From Micropruina sp. (GTDB lineage Bacteria > Actinomycetota > Actinomycetes > Propionibacteriales > Propionibacteriaceae): a DNA stretch of 50,026 nt. The translations under genes and the position numbers were made by a program. Of the stretch, positions 34,397 through 42,646 are shown in pieces; the stretch's first letter is position 1; the number at the start of each line of letters is the position of its first letter. Below the pieces are notes generated by a model. That model saw only the letters and a program-made list of their open reading frames with translations, did no database searches and was not told where the DNA came from. The stretch is from positions 8,277-58,302 of the forward strand of contig NZ_JAPUED010000118.1 in NCBI RefSeq assembly GCF_027492755.1. Reading direction: 5' to 3'.

Positions 34397-35806
34397 GTGC
34401 GCAGAGCGAAGATCGTGGCAACACTGGGTCCCTCGACGGACAGTCTGGAAAAGGTGATCGGCCTGATGGAGGCCGGCATCAACGTAGCCCGCCTGAACAT
34501 GTCTCACGGCGACCACCTGGAGCACATGCGGCGGTTGAAGCTGGTCCGGGACGCCTCGCACGAGGTGGGTCGTCCGGTGGGTGTGTTCGCCGACCTGCAG
34601 GGCCCGAAGATCCGGCTGACCCGGTTCGAGAACGACTTCGCGATCCTCGAGGCGGGGCAGCGGTTCGTGATCACCACCGACGAGGTGCTCGGCACCGCCG
34701 AACGCTGCGGCACCACGCTGAAGACCCTCACGATGGACGTCCAGCCCGGCGACCAGGTACTCGTCGACGACGGCCGGATCCATCTGCGTGCGGTCGAGGT
34801 GACCGACACCGACGTGGTCACCGAGGTGGTCGTCGGCGGCCGGGTGTCGAACAACAAGGGCATCAACCTGCCCGGCGTGGCCGTCTCGGTGCCGGCGCTG
34901 AGCGAGAAGGACGAGCAGGATCTGCGCTGGGCGCTGCGGCACGGCGTCGACATGGTGGCGCTGTCCTTCGTGCGCAGTGCCTCCGACTACGACCGGGTGC
35001 GCGAGATCATGGACGCCGAGGACCGGCACGTCCCGGTGATCGCCAAGATCGAGAAGCCGCAGGCGATCGACAACCTGCACGACATCATCGACACCTTCGA
35101 CGCGGTGATGGTGGCCCGCGGCGACCTGGGCGTCGAACTGCCGCCCGAGCAGGTGCCGTCGGTGCAGAAACGGATCATCGAAGAGGCCCGCAAATGGGCC
35201 AAGCCGGTGATCGTCGCCACCCAGATGCTGGAGTCGATGATCGGGGCGCCACAGCCGACCCGGGCCGAGACCTCCGACGTCGCCAACGCCATCCTGGACG
35301 GCGCCGACGCGGTGATGCTGTCCGGCGAGACCGCGATGGGCGAGTACCCGATCGAGGCCGTCGAGGTGATGAGCCGGATCATCAACTACACCGAAGAGCA
35401 GGGCCTGATCAACATCCGGCACATCGACTGGGATCCGCACACCCACGCCGGCGTCATCTCCAAGGCCGCGGTCGACATCGCCGAACGGGTCGGTGCGAAG
35501 TACCTGGCCGCCTTCACCGTCTCGGGCGACACCCCGCACCGACTCGCCCGGCTGCGCTGCGAGATCCCGATCATGGCCTTCACCCCGAAGCCCCGGACGG
35601 CCCTCGAGTTGACCCTGTGCTGGGGGGTCCAGTCCTATGTCACGCCCGAGTTCGTCTCCACCGAATCGATGGTCCAGTCGGTGCAAGCCGCACTGATGGA
35701 GACCCGCTGGGTCAAGCCCGGCGACCTGATCGTCATCGTCGCAGGCAACCCCTCCGGCAGCGGCGGCCAGACCAACTCGGTGCGCATCTACGAACTGCAC
35801 GAGTAG
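34397..35806 (+). CDS. pyk: Pyruvate kinase
   Basis: A 469-aa glycolytic enzyme converting phosphoenolpyruvate and ADP to pyruvate and ATP. It opens RRAKIVATLGPSTDSLEKV, has the B domain (about residues 70-165), the active-site blocks IAKIEKPQAIDNL, MVARGDLGVELP and ATQMLESMI, and a C-terminal allosteric domain. GTG 34397 is chosen over GTG 34388 because the protein then starts MRRAKIV as in relatives. It is probably transcribed alone, ending at the terminator near 35905. Confidence 0.96.
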   Translation: MRRAKIVATLGPSTDSLEKVIGLMEAGINVARLNMSHGDHLEHMRRLKLVRDASHEVGRPVGVFADLQGPKIRLTRFENDFAILEAGQRFVITTDEVLGTAERCGTTLKTLTMDVQPGDQVLVDDGRIHLRAVEVTDTDVVTEVVVGGRVSNNKGINLPGVAVSVPALSEKDEQDLRWALRHGVDMVALSFVRSASDYDRVREIMDAEDRHVPVIAKIEKPQAIDNLHDIIDTFDAVMVARGDLGVELPPEQVPSVQKRIIEEARKWAKPVIVATQMLESMIGAPQPTRAETSDVANAILDGADAVMLSGETAMGEYPIEAVEVMSRIINYTEEQGLINIRHIDWDPHTHAGVISKAAVDIAERVGAKYLAAFTVSGDTPHRLARLRCEIPIMAFTPKPRTALELTLCWGVQSYVTPEFVSTESMVQSVQAALMETRWVKPGDLIVIVAGNPSGSGGQTNSVRIYELHE

Positions 35807-35824
35807 CCCCGAACTCACCATCTG

Positions 35825-35900
35825 CAAGCTCGATCAACGGGCCACCGCTGGTTGAGCTTGTCGAAACCCTGGTGACCGATCTCGGCAAGCTCGATCAACG
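35825..35900. repeat. Inverted and direct copies of the AAGCTCnATCAACGG repeat
   Basis: CAAGCTCGATCAACGG (35825-35840) is inverted as CCGCTGGTTGAGCTTG (35845-35860), and a further direct copy GGCAAGCTCGATCAACG lies at 35884-35900. These are relatives of the repeat at the window start. The inverted pair can fold into a hairpin between convergent genes. Confidence 0.75.
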
Positions 35901-35904
35901 ACCA

Positions 35905-35943
35905 ACGGACGCGACCACCGAGGTGGTCGCGTCCGTCGTTTGA
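35905..35943. terminator. Bidirectional terminator between pyk and FGGY kinase
   Basis: ACGGACGCGACCACC (35905-35919) and GGTGGTCGCGTCCGT (35922-35936) form a perfect 15-bp stem with a GA centre, followed by CGTTT. It lies between convergent genes ending at 35806 and 35953. Confidence 0.8.
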
Positions 35944-35952
35944 CTGCAAGGG

Positions 35953-37446
35953 CTAGTCGGCGAGCTGGTGGTCGGCCAGGAAGTGCGCGACGTCCTTGGT
36001 GGCCGGGTAGAGCTCGAGGTACTTGCCGAAGAAGTCGTCGTAGAGACCCTTGTTCTCCGGATCGGGCTGGACGTGGGCCGAGACCTTCATCCAGCTGGTC
36101 GACTCGTCCGCCTCGCCGACGTTCTGGGCCGAGATCAGGGCGTCGCCGTAGCTGGCGCCGATGGCGAGCTTCGGCAGCACCTGCTCGATGCCGCAGACGT
36201 CCGACATGATCTGGGTCCACAGGCCGCCCTTGGTGCCGCCGCCGACCGCGACGAACCGCTTGCCCTCGCCGCCGGCCTCCTTGATGGCCTCCAGCAGATG
36301 CCGGGTGCCGTAGGCGGTGGCCTCGAGCAGCGCCCGGTACAGCTCACCGCGGGTGGTGCTCAGGGTCAGGCCGGCGATCACGCCGCGGGCCCGCGGATCG
36401 CTGATCGGCGTCCGCTCGCCGGCGAAGTAGGGCAGTGCCAGCAGGCCGTTCGAGCCGGGTGCGACGTCGCTGGCCTCCTCGGACAGCACGGCGTACTCGG
36501 TGCCGCCGCTGATGTCCTTCAGCCAGGTGGTCAACGCACCGGACGCCGACAGGCCGCCCGCCAGCGCGAAGGTGTCGCGGTACAGGCCGGTGATCGCCCA
36601 CAGGTTCGGGTGCGCCATGAACTGGCTGGCGACCAGGTTGGCGACGATCGTCGAGCCGTACATCAGCATCACGTCGCCCGGATCCTTCACCCCGACGCTG
36701 AGCGCCTCGCTGAAGGCGTCGGTGGTGCCCACGCCGACCGGGATGCCTTCGGGCAGGCCGGTGAGGGCTGCGCCCTGGGCGGTGATGTAGCCGGCGATCT
36801 CGTTGGAGTACTTCAGTTCGGGCAGTTGCAGGCCCGGGGCCACCATCTCGCACCACTCCGGGATCCAGTCCTGGGTCTTCGGCGAGTACATCGGGTCGAA
36901 CATGGACGCCGACAGGTGGTCGAGCACGTACGCACCGGTCAGCTTGAACGCCACATACGACTGGGCCATGAAGAAGTACTTGGTCTTCTCCCACACCCAC
37001 GGCTCGTTGCGCACCGTCCACAGGAACTTCGGACCCTGCGACTGCGAGGTCAGCACGTTGCCGCAGCGCTCGATCAGCGCCTCGGTGCCCAGCTTGTCGG
37101 TCAGCTCGGCGACCTCCTTCGAGGCGCGGGTGTCCACGCCGTACAGGATCGCCGGACGGAGCGGCTTGCCGTCGCCGTCGGTGAAAACGCTGCACGGGCC
37201 GATGCCCGAGGTGGTGATGCCGACGACGGGACCGGTCGCCTTGTGCAGCAGGTCGGCGGTGATGGCCAGGAAGTCGGCCCACCAGACCTCGTCGGCGTCG
37301 TGCTCGACATGGCCGGGCTTCGGCATCGAGGTGCGGTGCGGCTTCTCCGAGGTGGCGATCACCTTGCCGTTCAGCCGGGCGAGGACGCCCTTCGAGCTGC
37401 CGGTGCCGAAGTCGATCCCGATGACCAACCTCTTGTCCTTCGCCAT
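35953..37446 (-). CDS. FGGY-family carbohydrate kinase (xylulokinase-like)
   Basis: A 497-aa sugar kinase. The N-terminal ATPase fold begins LVIGIDFGTGSSKGVLARLNG; the substrate loop includes PGHVEHDADEVWWADF, and VGTTDAFSEALSVGV and AVGGGTKGGLWTQIMSD mark the second domain. The family phosphorylates pentuloses, polyols or related sugars; identity cannot be decided here. Start ATG 37446 has AAAGGAG upstream; a longer open frame lacks similarity. It lies downstream of a Zn-dehydrogenase on the same strand, so a dehydrogenase-then-kinase polyol route is plausible. Confidence 0.88.
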   Translation of the reverse strand: MAKDKRLVIGIDFGTGSSKGVLARLNGKVIATSEKPHRTSMPKPGHVEHDADEVWWADFLAITADLLHKATGPVVGITTSGIGPCSVFTDGDGKPLRPAILYGVDTRASKEVAELTDKLGTEALIERCGNVLTSQSQGPKFLWTVRNEPWVWEKTKYFFMAQSYVAFKLTGAYVLDHLSASMFDPMYSPKTQDWIPEWCEMVAPGLQLPELKYSNEIAGYITAQGAALTGLPEGIPVGVGTTDAFSEALSVGVKDPGDVMLMYGSTIVANLVASQFMAHPNLWAITGLYRDTFALAGGLSASGALTTWLKDISGGTEYAVLSEEASDVAPGSNGLLALPYFAGERTPISDPRARGVIAGLTLSTTRGELYRALLEATAYGTRHLLEAIKEAGGEGKRFVAVGGGTKGGLWTQIMSDVCGIEQVLPKLAIGASYGDALISAQNVGEADESTSWMKVSAHVQPDPENKGLYDDFFGKYLELYPATKDVAHFLADHQLAD

Positions 37447-37462
37447 GGTGGCTCCTTTCTGC

Positions 37463-37476
37463 GAGCAACATTGCTC
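37463..37476. promoter_or_regulatory. GAGCAA/TTGCTC inverted repeat before the kinase gene
   Basis: GAGCAA-CA-TTGCTC lies about 17 nt upstream of the kinase start, partly in the leader. A further ACGTTGCTG on the plus strand at about 37492-37500 partners a GCAAC half-site. This could be an operator for a sugar-responsive repressor. The rest of the 187-bp gap holds the hairpin AACCCACAG/CTGTGGGGTT (37580-37601), a possible terminator of the dehydrogenase. Confidence 0.35.
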
Positions 37477-37633
37477 TCCTGGGAGGACGCGACGTTGCTG
37501 CCTCCCCACCCTGAACGGTATTCGATGCGGCGCGTTGCCGGGAGGGTCCGACCGCGGAAAGGGACAAATTACGTGTGGTAACCCACAGGTTCTGTGGGGT
37601 TGGCGGTGATTCGGCGGGCTTGGCGCCGATGGG

Positions 37634-38677
37634 TCAGTCGGGAACCACCGCCACCTTGAGCCCCTCGCGGGTGGCCACGAACTCGATCGCTTCGGCCGCC
37701 CGGGACAACCCGAAGGTGTGGGTGAGCAGCGAACCGGTGTCGATCGCACCGCTGGAGAGCAGCCGGATGGCTCGGGCGAAGCTCTCCCGGCCCGAGTTCG
37801 AGGCGCCCACCACGGTCAGTTCGCGGTAGTGGATCAGATTCGCGGCGATGTTCGACCAGCCCTCGCCGGCCAGGCCCGCGAAGATGCTCACCCGGCCGCG
37901 CTTGCGCACCATGCTGAGGCATTCGTTGACGAGTTCGGGCAGCCCGATGCAGAGCACCGCGACGTCGGCACCCGCGCCTCCGGTCTCGTCCCGGACGACC
38001 TCCAGCAGATCCTGGGTGGCCGGGTCGACGATCACATCGGCGCCCGACGCGGCGGCGCGGCCGCGCCGTCCGGCATGCGGCTCGGAGATGATCACCTTCG
38101 CGGCACCGGCGAGCCGGGCCAGCTGCAGATGGATCATGCCGATCGGGCCGGCCCCCAGGATCACCACCGTGTCACCGACCTCGACCCGGTAGTTGTCCAG
38201 CCCGTTGAGGCAGCAGGAGAGCGGTTCGGCCAACGAGAGCTGCGCCGGCTCGAGGGTTGCGGGTGCCTTCATCAGCAGACCCTTGGCGACGGCGACCCGC
38301 GGCATCAGCATGTAGTCGGCCAGCCCGCCGTTGACGTCGTAGCCGACCAGGTGCACCCGCTCGCACAGGTGCTCGTAGCCGCGCCGGCAGGGACCGCACA
38401 GCCCGCAGATCAGCGACGGCGGCATCGCCACCAGGTCGCCGATCTCGAAGTTCCGGACGCCGTCGCCGACGGCGTCCACATGGCCGGAGACCTCGTGACC
38501 CAGCACCACGCCCAGATCGACGCCCTTGGTCTTCTCGCCGCGCAGGATCCGCAGGTCGGTGCCGCAGACCGTGTTCGCGCCGACCCGGATCCGCACCTCA
38601 CCGGGACCCGGCTCGGGGGTGGCGATCTCGGTCAGCCTGGCCGGGGCGGACGGCCCGGCGAAAGTGAAGGCGCGCAT
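37634..38677 (-). CDS. Zinc-dependent medium-chain alcohol/polyol dehydrogenase
   Basis: A 347-aa MDR enzyme. The catalytic zinc ligands are Cys38 (NTVCGTDLRI) with the HE pair His61-Glu62 (VLGHEVSGH); the structural zinc is held by Cys91, Cys94, Cys97 and Cys105. The NAD(P) Rossmann loop is VVILGAGPIGMIHLQLA. Resemblance to sorbitol/threonine dehydrogenases suggests oxidation of a polyol or amino alcohol. ATG 38677 has GGGAGAG upstream, and TAGGCT (minus strand, 38728-38733) is a possible -10. The kinase gene follows on the same strand. Confidence 0.88.
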   Translation of the reverse strand: MRAFTFAGPSAPARLTEIATPEPGPGEVRIRVGANTVCGTDLRILRGEKTKGVDLGVVLGHEVSGHVDAVGDGVRNFEIGDLVAMPPSLICGLCGPCRRGYEHLCERVHLVGYDVNGGLADYMLMPRVAVAKGLLMKAPATLEPAQLSLAEPLSCCLNGLDNYRVEVGDTVVILGAGPIGMIHLQLARLAGAAKVIISEPHAGRRGRAAASGADVIVDPATQDLLEVVRDETGGAGADVAVLCIGLPELVNECLSMVRKRGRVSIFAGLAGEGWSNIAANLIHYRELTVVGASNSGRESFARAIRLLSSGAIDTGSLLTHTFGLSRAAEAIEFVATREGLKVAVVPD

Positions 38678-38877
38678 GACGATGACTCTCCCTTCGCTGA
38701 GCGGCGCGGATCGCCGCCTCGAAGGGGAGCCTACGCAGTAGCGGCCGCGGAGAACGCCAGGTTCGCGTCGGGTGGCCGTTCCTCGGTCGTCCGTCCACCG
38801 GCCGACCGAGCCGTGTCCGGCCGGCGACCCGGGGGTTCCCCGCGGCCGGAACCGGGTGGGCCGACGTCCGAGCCCGG

Positions 38878-40506
38878 TCAGTCCATATGCGGGTAGCGGT
38901 GGTCGACCGGGGGAACGAAGGTCTCCTTGATCACCCGGGGGCTCGTCCAGCGGAGCAGATTCTGTGGGGCCCCGGCCTTGTCGTTGGTGCCGGATGCGCG
39001 GGCGCCGCCGAAGGGCTGCTGCCCGACCACGGCACCGGTGGGCTTGTCGTTGAGGTACAGGTTGCCCGCCGCGAACCGCAGCAACCGGGTGGCGGAGGCC
39101 AGGGCCGTCCGGTCCCGGCCGATCACCGAACCGGTGAGGGCGTACGGCGAGGCCGCCTCCGCCTGGCCCAGGACGGCGTCGAAATCGGCGTCGTCGAAGA
39201 CGTGCACGGCCAGGATCGGTCCGAAGTACTCGGTACGGAAGACCTCGTCGGTCGGGTCGTCGCCGAGCACGATCGTCGGCCGGACGAACCATCCCACCGA
39301 ATCGTCGAGCCGGCCGCCGGCGGCGACGGTGAGGCCCGGCTGCGCCTGAGCGCGCTCGATGGCGGCCCGCTGCTTGGCGAACGCACGGTCGTCGATGACG
39401 GCACCGAGGTAGTTGCCGAAGTCTCGGGGGTCGCCCATGGGCAGTGCCTCGGTCGCGTCGATCAGTTCGCCGCCCATCCGGTTCCAGACGCTCCGCGGCA
39501 AGTAGGCCCGCGACGCTGCCGAGCACTTCTGACCGGCGTAGTCGAAGGCGCCACGGATCAGGGCGGTGCGCAGCACGTCGTCGTCGGCGGACGGGTGGGC
39601 GATCACGAAGTCCTTGCCACCGGTCTCCCCGACCAGCCGCGGATAGCTGCGGTAGCGGCCGATGTTGCCGCCGACCTCGCCCCACAGCCGGTGGAAGGTG
39701 GCGGTCGACCCGGTGAAGTGGATTCCGGCCAGACCGGGATCGGCGAGCGCGACCTCGGAGACCGCCAGCCCGTCGCCGGGCAGCATGTTGATCACACCGG
39801 CGGGCAGCCCGGCCTCCTCCAGCAATTCCATGGTCAGGCTCGCCGCCAACTGCTGGGTGGGCGACGGCTTCCACAGCACCGTGTTGCCCATCAGCGCGGG
39901 CGCGGTGGGCAGATTGCCGGCGATCGCGGTGAAGTTGAACGGGGTGATCGCGTAGACGAAACCCTCCAGCGGGCGGTGATCCAGGCGGTTCCACACCCCG
40001 GGGCTGTTGGCGATCGGCTGTTCGCCCAGGATCTGCGCGGCGTAGTGCACGTTGAACCGCCAGAAGTCGATCAGCTCACAGGCGCTGTCGATCTCGGCCT
40101 GATAGGCGGTTTTCCCTTGCCCGAGCAGGGTGGCGGCGTTGAGCCGTTGCCGCCACGGGCCGGCCAGCAGGTCGGCGGCCCGCAGGAACACCGCGGCGCG
40201 GTCGTCGAAGGAGAGCTCGCGCCAGCCGGGTGCGGCCGCCTGGGCGGCGGCGATGGCATCGGCGGCGTCGGCGGTGGTGGCGGCGCCCAGCACCCCCAGC
40301 ACGTGCTGGTGGTCGTGCGGCTGGCTGACGGTGATCTGCTCACCTCCGCCCGGCCGGTGCCGGCCGCCGATGACGGCGTCCATCGGGTGCTGCTCGGCTT
40401 GCAGCCGGTCGATCTGGGCCAGGAGTTCGGCCCGTTCGGGCGAACCCGGTGCGTAGTCGAGCGGGGTCTCGTTGATCGGAAGCGGGGGAGTGGTGGCGGC
40501 GTCCAT
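38878..40506 (-). CDS. pruA: L-glutamate gamma-semialdehyde (P5C) dehydrogenase
   Basis: A 542-aa aldehyde dehydrogenase of the 1-pyrroline-5-carboxylate dehydrogenase group, oxidising glutamate semialdehyde to glutamate with NAD. Key residues are Glu294 in VGETGGKDFV and the nucleophile Cys328 in AGQKCSAASRAYLP; TPFNFTAIAGNLPTAPALMGN and FGGARASGTNDKAG are typical of the subgroup. No proline dehydrogenase is next to it, so the semialdehyde may come from ornithine, arginine or another amino acid. ATG 40506 has a GAAAGGAA site. It follows the VOC gene by 34 nt. Confidence 0.92.
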   Translation of the reverse strand: MDAATTPPLPINETPLDYAPGSPERAELLAQIDRLQAEQHPMDAVIGGRHRPGGGEQITVSQPHDHQHVLGVLGAATTADAADAIAAAQAAAPGWRELSFDDRAAVFLRAADLLAGPWRQRLNAATLLGQGKTAYQAEIDSACELIDFWRFNVHYAAQILGEQPIANSPGVWNRLDHRPLEGFVYAITPFNFTAIAGNLPTAPALMGNTVLWKPSPTQQLAASLTMELLEEAGLPAGVINMLPGDGLAVSEVALADPGLAGIHFTGSTATFHRLWGEVGGNIGRYRSYPRLVGETGGKDFVIAHPSADDDVLRTALIRGAFDYAGQKCSAASRAYLPRSVWNRMGGELIDATEALPMGDPRDFGNYLGAVIDDRAFAKQRAAIERAQAQPGLTVAAGGRLDDSVGWFVRPTIVLGDDPTDEVFRTEYFGPILAVHVFDDADFDAVLGQAEAASPYALTGSVIGRDRTALASATRLLRFAAGNLYLNDKPTGAVVGQQPFGGARASGTNDKAGAPQNLLRWTSPRVIKETFVPPVDHRYPHMD

Positions 40507-40540
40507 GGCTGTTCCTTTCGGTTCGGAGCGCTGTGCCCGG

Positions 40541-41011
40541 TCAGTACCGGTCGGACTCGGACGTCGTGCCGGCGCTGGTGCGCCGCACCTCGAGCGTCAC
40601 CCCGGTCTCGGCACGGGTATCGAAGTAGGCGAAGCCGGAGCCGTCGGCGCGCTGGCCCTTCGCGATGACGTCCAGGCCGAGCCGTCCACCGGTCGCGACG
40701 GCCTCAGCCAGGTCGGGAACCTCGAAGCCGAGGTGGTAGACGCCCTCGCCGTGGGCGTCCAGGAAACGACGCTGCGGAGTGTCCTCGGGGCCGGGCTGAC
40801 AGAGCTGCAGCTGGAAGTTCTCGAAGTCGTAACACTTGTACCGCATGGCCGCCGAACCGGCCGGGTCGGGGACGTCGTACTCGACGTAGGCTCCGCCTTT
40901 GGGGTAGTCGAACCAGGGACCCACGCCGAGCCGCTGATAAGCGGAAACGGCGCGGTCGAGGTCATGGACGACGATGCACACGTGGTGCAGCTGGGTGAAT
41001 AGGTCGCTCAT
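40541..41011 (-). CDS. VOC-superfamily (glyoxalase/epimerase-like) protein
   Basis: A 156-aa metalloprotein with two beta-alpha-beta-beta-beta modules. LHHVCIVVHDLDRAVSAYQRLG starts module one and VYHLGFEVPDLAEAVATGG module two, with potential metal ligands His9, His120 and a Glu near the C-terminus (VTLEVRR). It resembles methylmalonyl-CoA epimerase and glyoxalase proteins but belongs to neither for certain. Start ATG 41011 has AAAGGA upstream. It is first in the minus-strand set reading into P5C dehydrogenase, under the divergent promoter at 41012-41168. Confidence 0.8.
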   Translation of the reverse strand: MSDLFTQLHHVCIVVHDLDRAVSAYQRLGVGPWFDYPKGGAYVEYDVPDPAGSAAMRYKCYDFENFQLQLCQPGPEDTPQRRFLDAHGEGVYHLGFEVPDLAEAVATGGRLGLDVIAKGQRADGSGFAYFDTRAETGVTLEVRRTSAGTTSESDRY

Positions 41012-41114
41012 TTCGGGTCCTTTCTGCCGGACGCACGCGGTCCGGGTCCGGGGTGTGGTGCGGGAGCGCGGATGCCTCGAGCCGCTGCACGCTCTAGGCA
41101 ATGTATACCAACTC

Positions 41115-41133
41115 GTGTACGGTTCACCATACA
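41115..41133. promoter_or_regulatory. Candidate GntR operator in divergent promoter
   Basis: GTGTACGGTTCACCATACA matches GTATACCGGGCAGCATACA, upstream of the GntR gene at 46211-46229, at 14 of 19 positions, including both outer ends. A further GTATAC core occurs at 41103-41108. Location between two divergent gene sets fits an operator for the local regulator. Confidence 0.6.
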
Positions 41134-41154
41134 GACGACGCACGGTGCGTCGTC
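41134..41154. promoter_or_regulatory. Perfect 21-nt palindrome abutting a ribosome site
   Basis: GACGACGCAC (41134-41143), a single G, then GTGCGTCGTC (41145-41154). It ends directly against the GGGAGGAGA ribosome site of the gene at 41169. It may be a second protein-binding site or an RNA hairpin affecting translation. Confidence 0.65.
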
Positions 41155-41168
41155 GGGAGGAGACCCGT

Positions 41169-41666
41169 ATGTACTACTTCGGCTACTGCACGTACCTGCT
41201 CGACTCCGAGCTGCGTAAGTACCTGCCGGAGGCGGTGACGGTCACCAAGGCGACCGCGCCCAACCATCAGATCCAGTTCCGGGCGGCGGGCGACCGCACC
41301 GACCGGGGCTGGTGCCACCTGGCCGACGTCGGCACCCTCGGCAAGACCGCGAGGGGAATTGTCTTCGAGGTCAATGACGATCGCGTCAAAGATGATTTCG
41401 ACGACTTCGACATCATCTTCCTGACCGTCCGCGGCGACGACGGTGAGACCTATGACGCGTTCACCTACGTGCTCTCGCAGCCCGGGCAGCCGATGCGGCC
41501 GCCGCGGTTCTACTGGGAGCGCGTGCCCAACGGCCTGGTCGAGCAGGAGTTCCCGCTCGACTACCGCAGCGAGGTCCAGGCCATCTTCGACGCCGCCGCC
41601 GAATGCCCCGATTTCGACCGTCCGGCACCTGCCGTGGCGCCCGGTCGCTCGGCGGACACCCGGTGA
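41169..41666 (+). CDS. Gamma-glutamylcyclotransferase-like protein
   Basis: A 165-aa protein resembling the GGCT/AIG2 fold: it starts MYYFGYCTYLLDSELRKYLP, has ARGIVFEVNDDRV in the middle and ETYDAFTYVLSQPGQPM later. The usual YGSN glycine loop reads YCTY here, and the expected catalytic Glu region reads DDFDDFD, so cyclotransferase activity is doubtful. GGAGGAG precedes the ATG at 41169; the longer open frame upstream crosses the promoter. It is the first gene of the plus-strand transporter set. It may act on a gamma-glutamyl-like substrate, but this is inference. Confidence 0.68.
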   Translation: MYYFGYCTYLLDSELRKYLPEAVTVTKATAPNHQIQFRAAGDRTDRGWCHLADVGTLGKTARGIVFEVNDDRVKDDFDDFDIIFLTVRGDDGETYDAFTYVLSQPGQPMRPPRFYWERVPNGLVEQEFPLDYRSEVQAIFDAAAECPDFDRPAPAVAPGRSADTR

Positions 41667-41731
41667 CCGGCCCGACCCACCCCTACCACGAAAGAACAAT
41701 CCGCTTATTCGCCTCAAGGAAAGAGACCACC

Positions 41732-42616
41732 ATGTTGCGTACCCTTCGTGCCGGTCTGACCGCGGCGGCTGCCGTGGCGTCGGCCTCTTTGATGCTGACC
41801 GCATGCGTCGGCCCCAGCAGTAGCAGCAGCGCGTCACCCTCGGGCTCGACGGCCGAGGTCCATACCCTCACGCCCGGTGTCCTCAAGGTCGGCTCCCAGC
41901 AGTCGTACATCCCGGGCGAGTTCTTCGAGGAGGGCAAGGACAACGTCCAGGGCTTCAGCGTCGACTTCATCGATGAGATCGGCAAGCGGCTCAACCTGAA
42001 GGTCGAGTGGCAGCAGGTCGACTACTCGGCCATCATCACCGGCCTGCAGTCGAACCAGTTCGACATGGGATCGGGCGGCATGAGCCCCAACCCCGATCGG
42101 CTGGCTCAGGTCGACATGGTCGGCTACTTCCAGTCGGGCGCCACCTACATTCTGCGCAAGGAGGACGAGGGGAAGTACAAGACCTCCCAGGACTTCTGTG
42201 GCAAGAAGATCGGCATGCTCGAGGGCTCCACCACGCTGCAGGCGGCGATCGCCAAGGAGAATGAGAAGTGCGGGGGGAACCCGATCCAGATCGAGCCCTA
42301 CACCAACACCAACCTCGGCGTTCAGGGGCTGCTGTCCAAGCGGATCGAGGCTTACACCCCCGACGTGGCGCAGAGCCAGTACATCGTCAAGCAGGATCCG
42401 AAGAACCTGGTCACCATCGGTGACTACGTCCTGGTGGACTACCTGATCAACTACACGTTCACCAAGGAGAACACCGCGCTCCGCAACGCGGTGTACAACA
42501 CCCTGCAGGAGATGATGACCGACGGCAGCTACGACAAGATCCTCACCAAGTGGGGCATCGACCGTGGCGGGTTGAAGAAGCCGGCGTTGAACGGTGATCT
42601 CAATGCGACGCCGTGA
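41732..42616 (+). CDS. Amino-acid ABC transporter substrate-binding lipoprotein
   Basis: A 294-aa SBP_bac_3-type binding protein. A lipoprotein signal peptide ends in the lipobox LTAC with the lipidated Cys25, and a Ser-rich linker follows. The mature part has GVLKVGSQQSYIPGEF, GFSVDFIDEIGKRLNLKVEW, the ligand-loop SNQFDMGSGGMSPNPDR and a C-terminal LQEMMTDGSYDKILTKWGI, all characteristic. ATG 41732 has an AAGGAAAG site. It delivers a polar amino acid or related compound to the permease encoded next. Confidence 0.93.
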   Translation: MLRTLRAGLTAAAAVASASLMLTACVGPSSSSSASPSGSTAEVHTLTPGVLKVGSQQSYIPGEFFEEGKDNVQGFSVDFIDEIGKRLNLKVEWQQVDYSAIITGLQSNQFDMGSGGMSPNPDRLAQVDMVGYFQSGATYILRKEDEGKYKTSQDFCGKKIGMLEGSTTLQAAIAKENEKCGGNPIQIEPYTNTNLGVQGLLSKRIEAYTPDVAQSQYIVKQDPKNLVTIGDYVLVDYLINYTFTKENTALRNAVYNTLQEMMTDGSYDKILTKWGIDRGGLKKPALNGDLNATP

Positions 42617-42646
42617 TCGACTCGTCGTAAAGCGGGCGGTCTTGCC

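Noticed and set aside
38829..38857. GC-rich inverted repeat after P5C dehydrogenase as terminator
   Set aside because: The arms are interrupted and no T-run follows on the minus strand.
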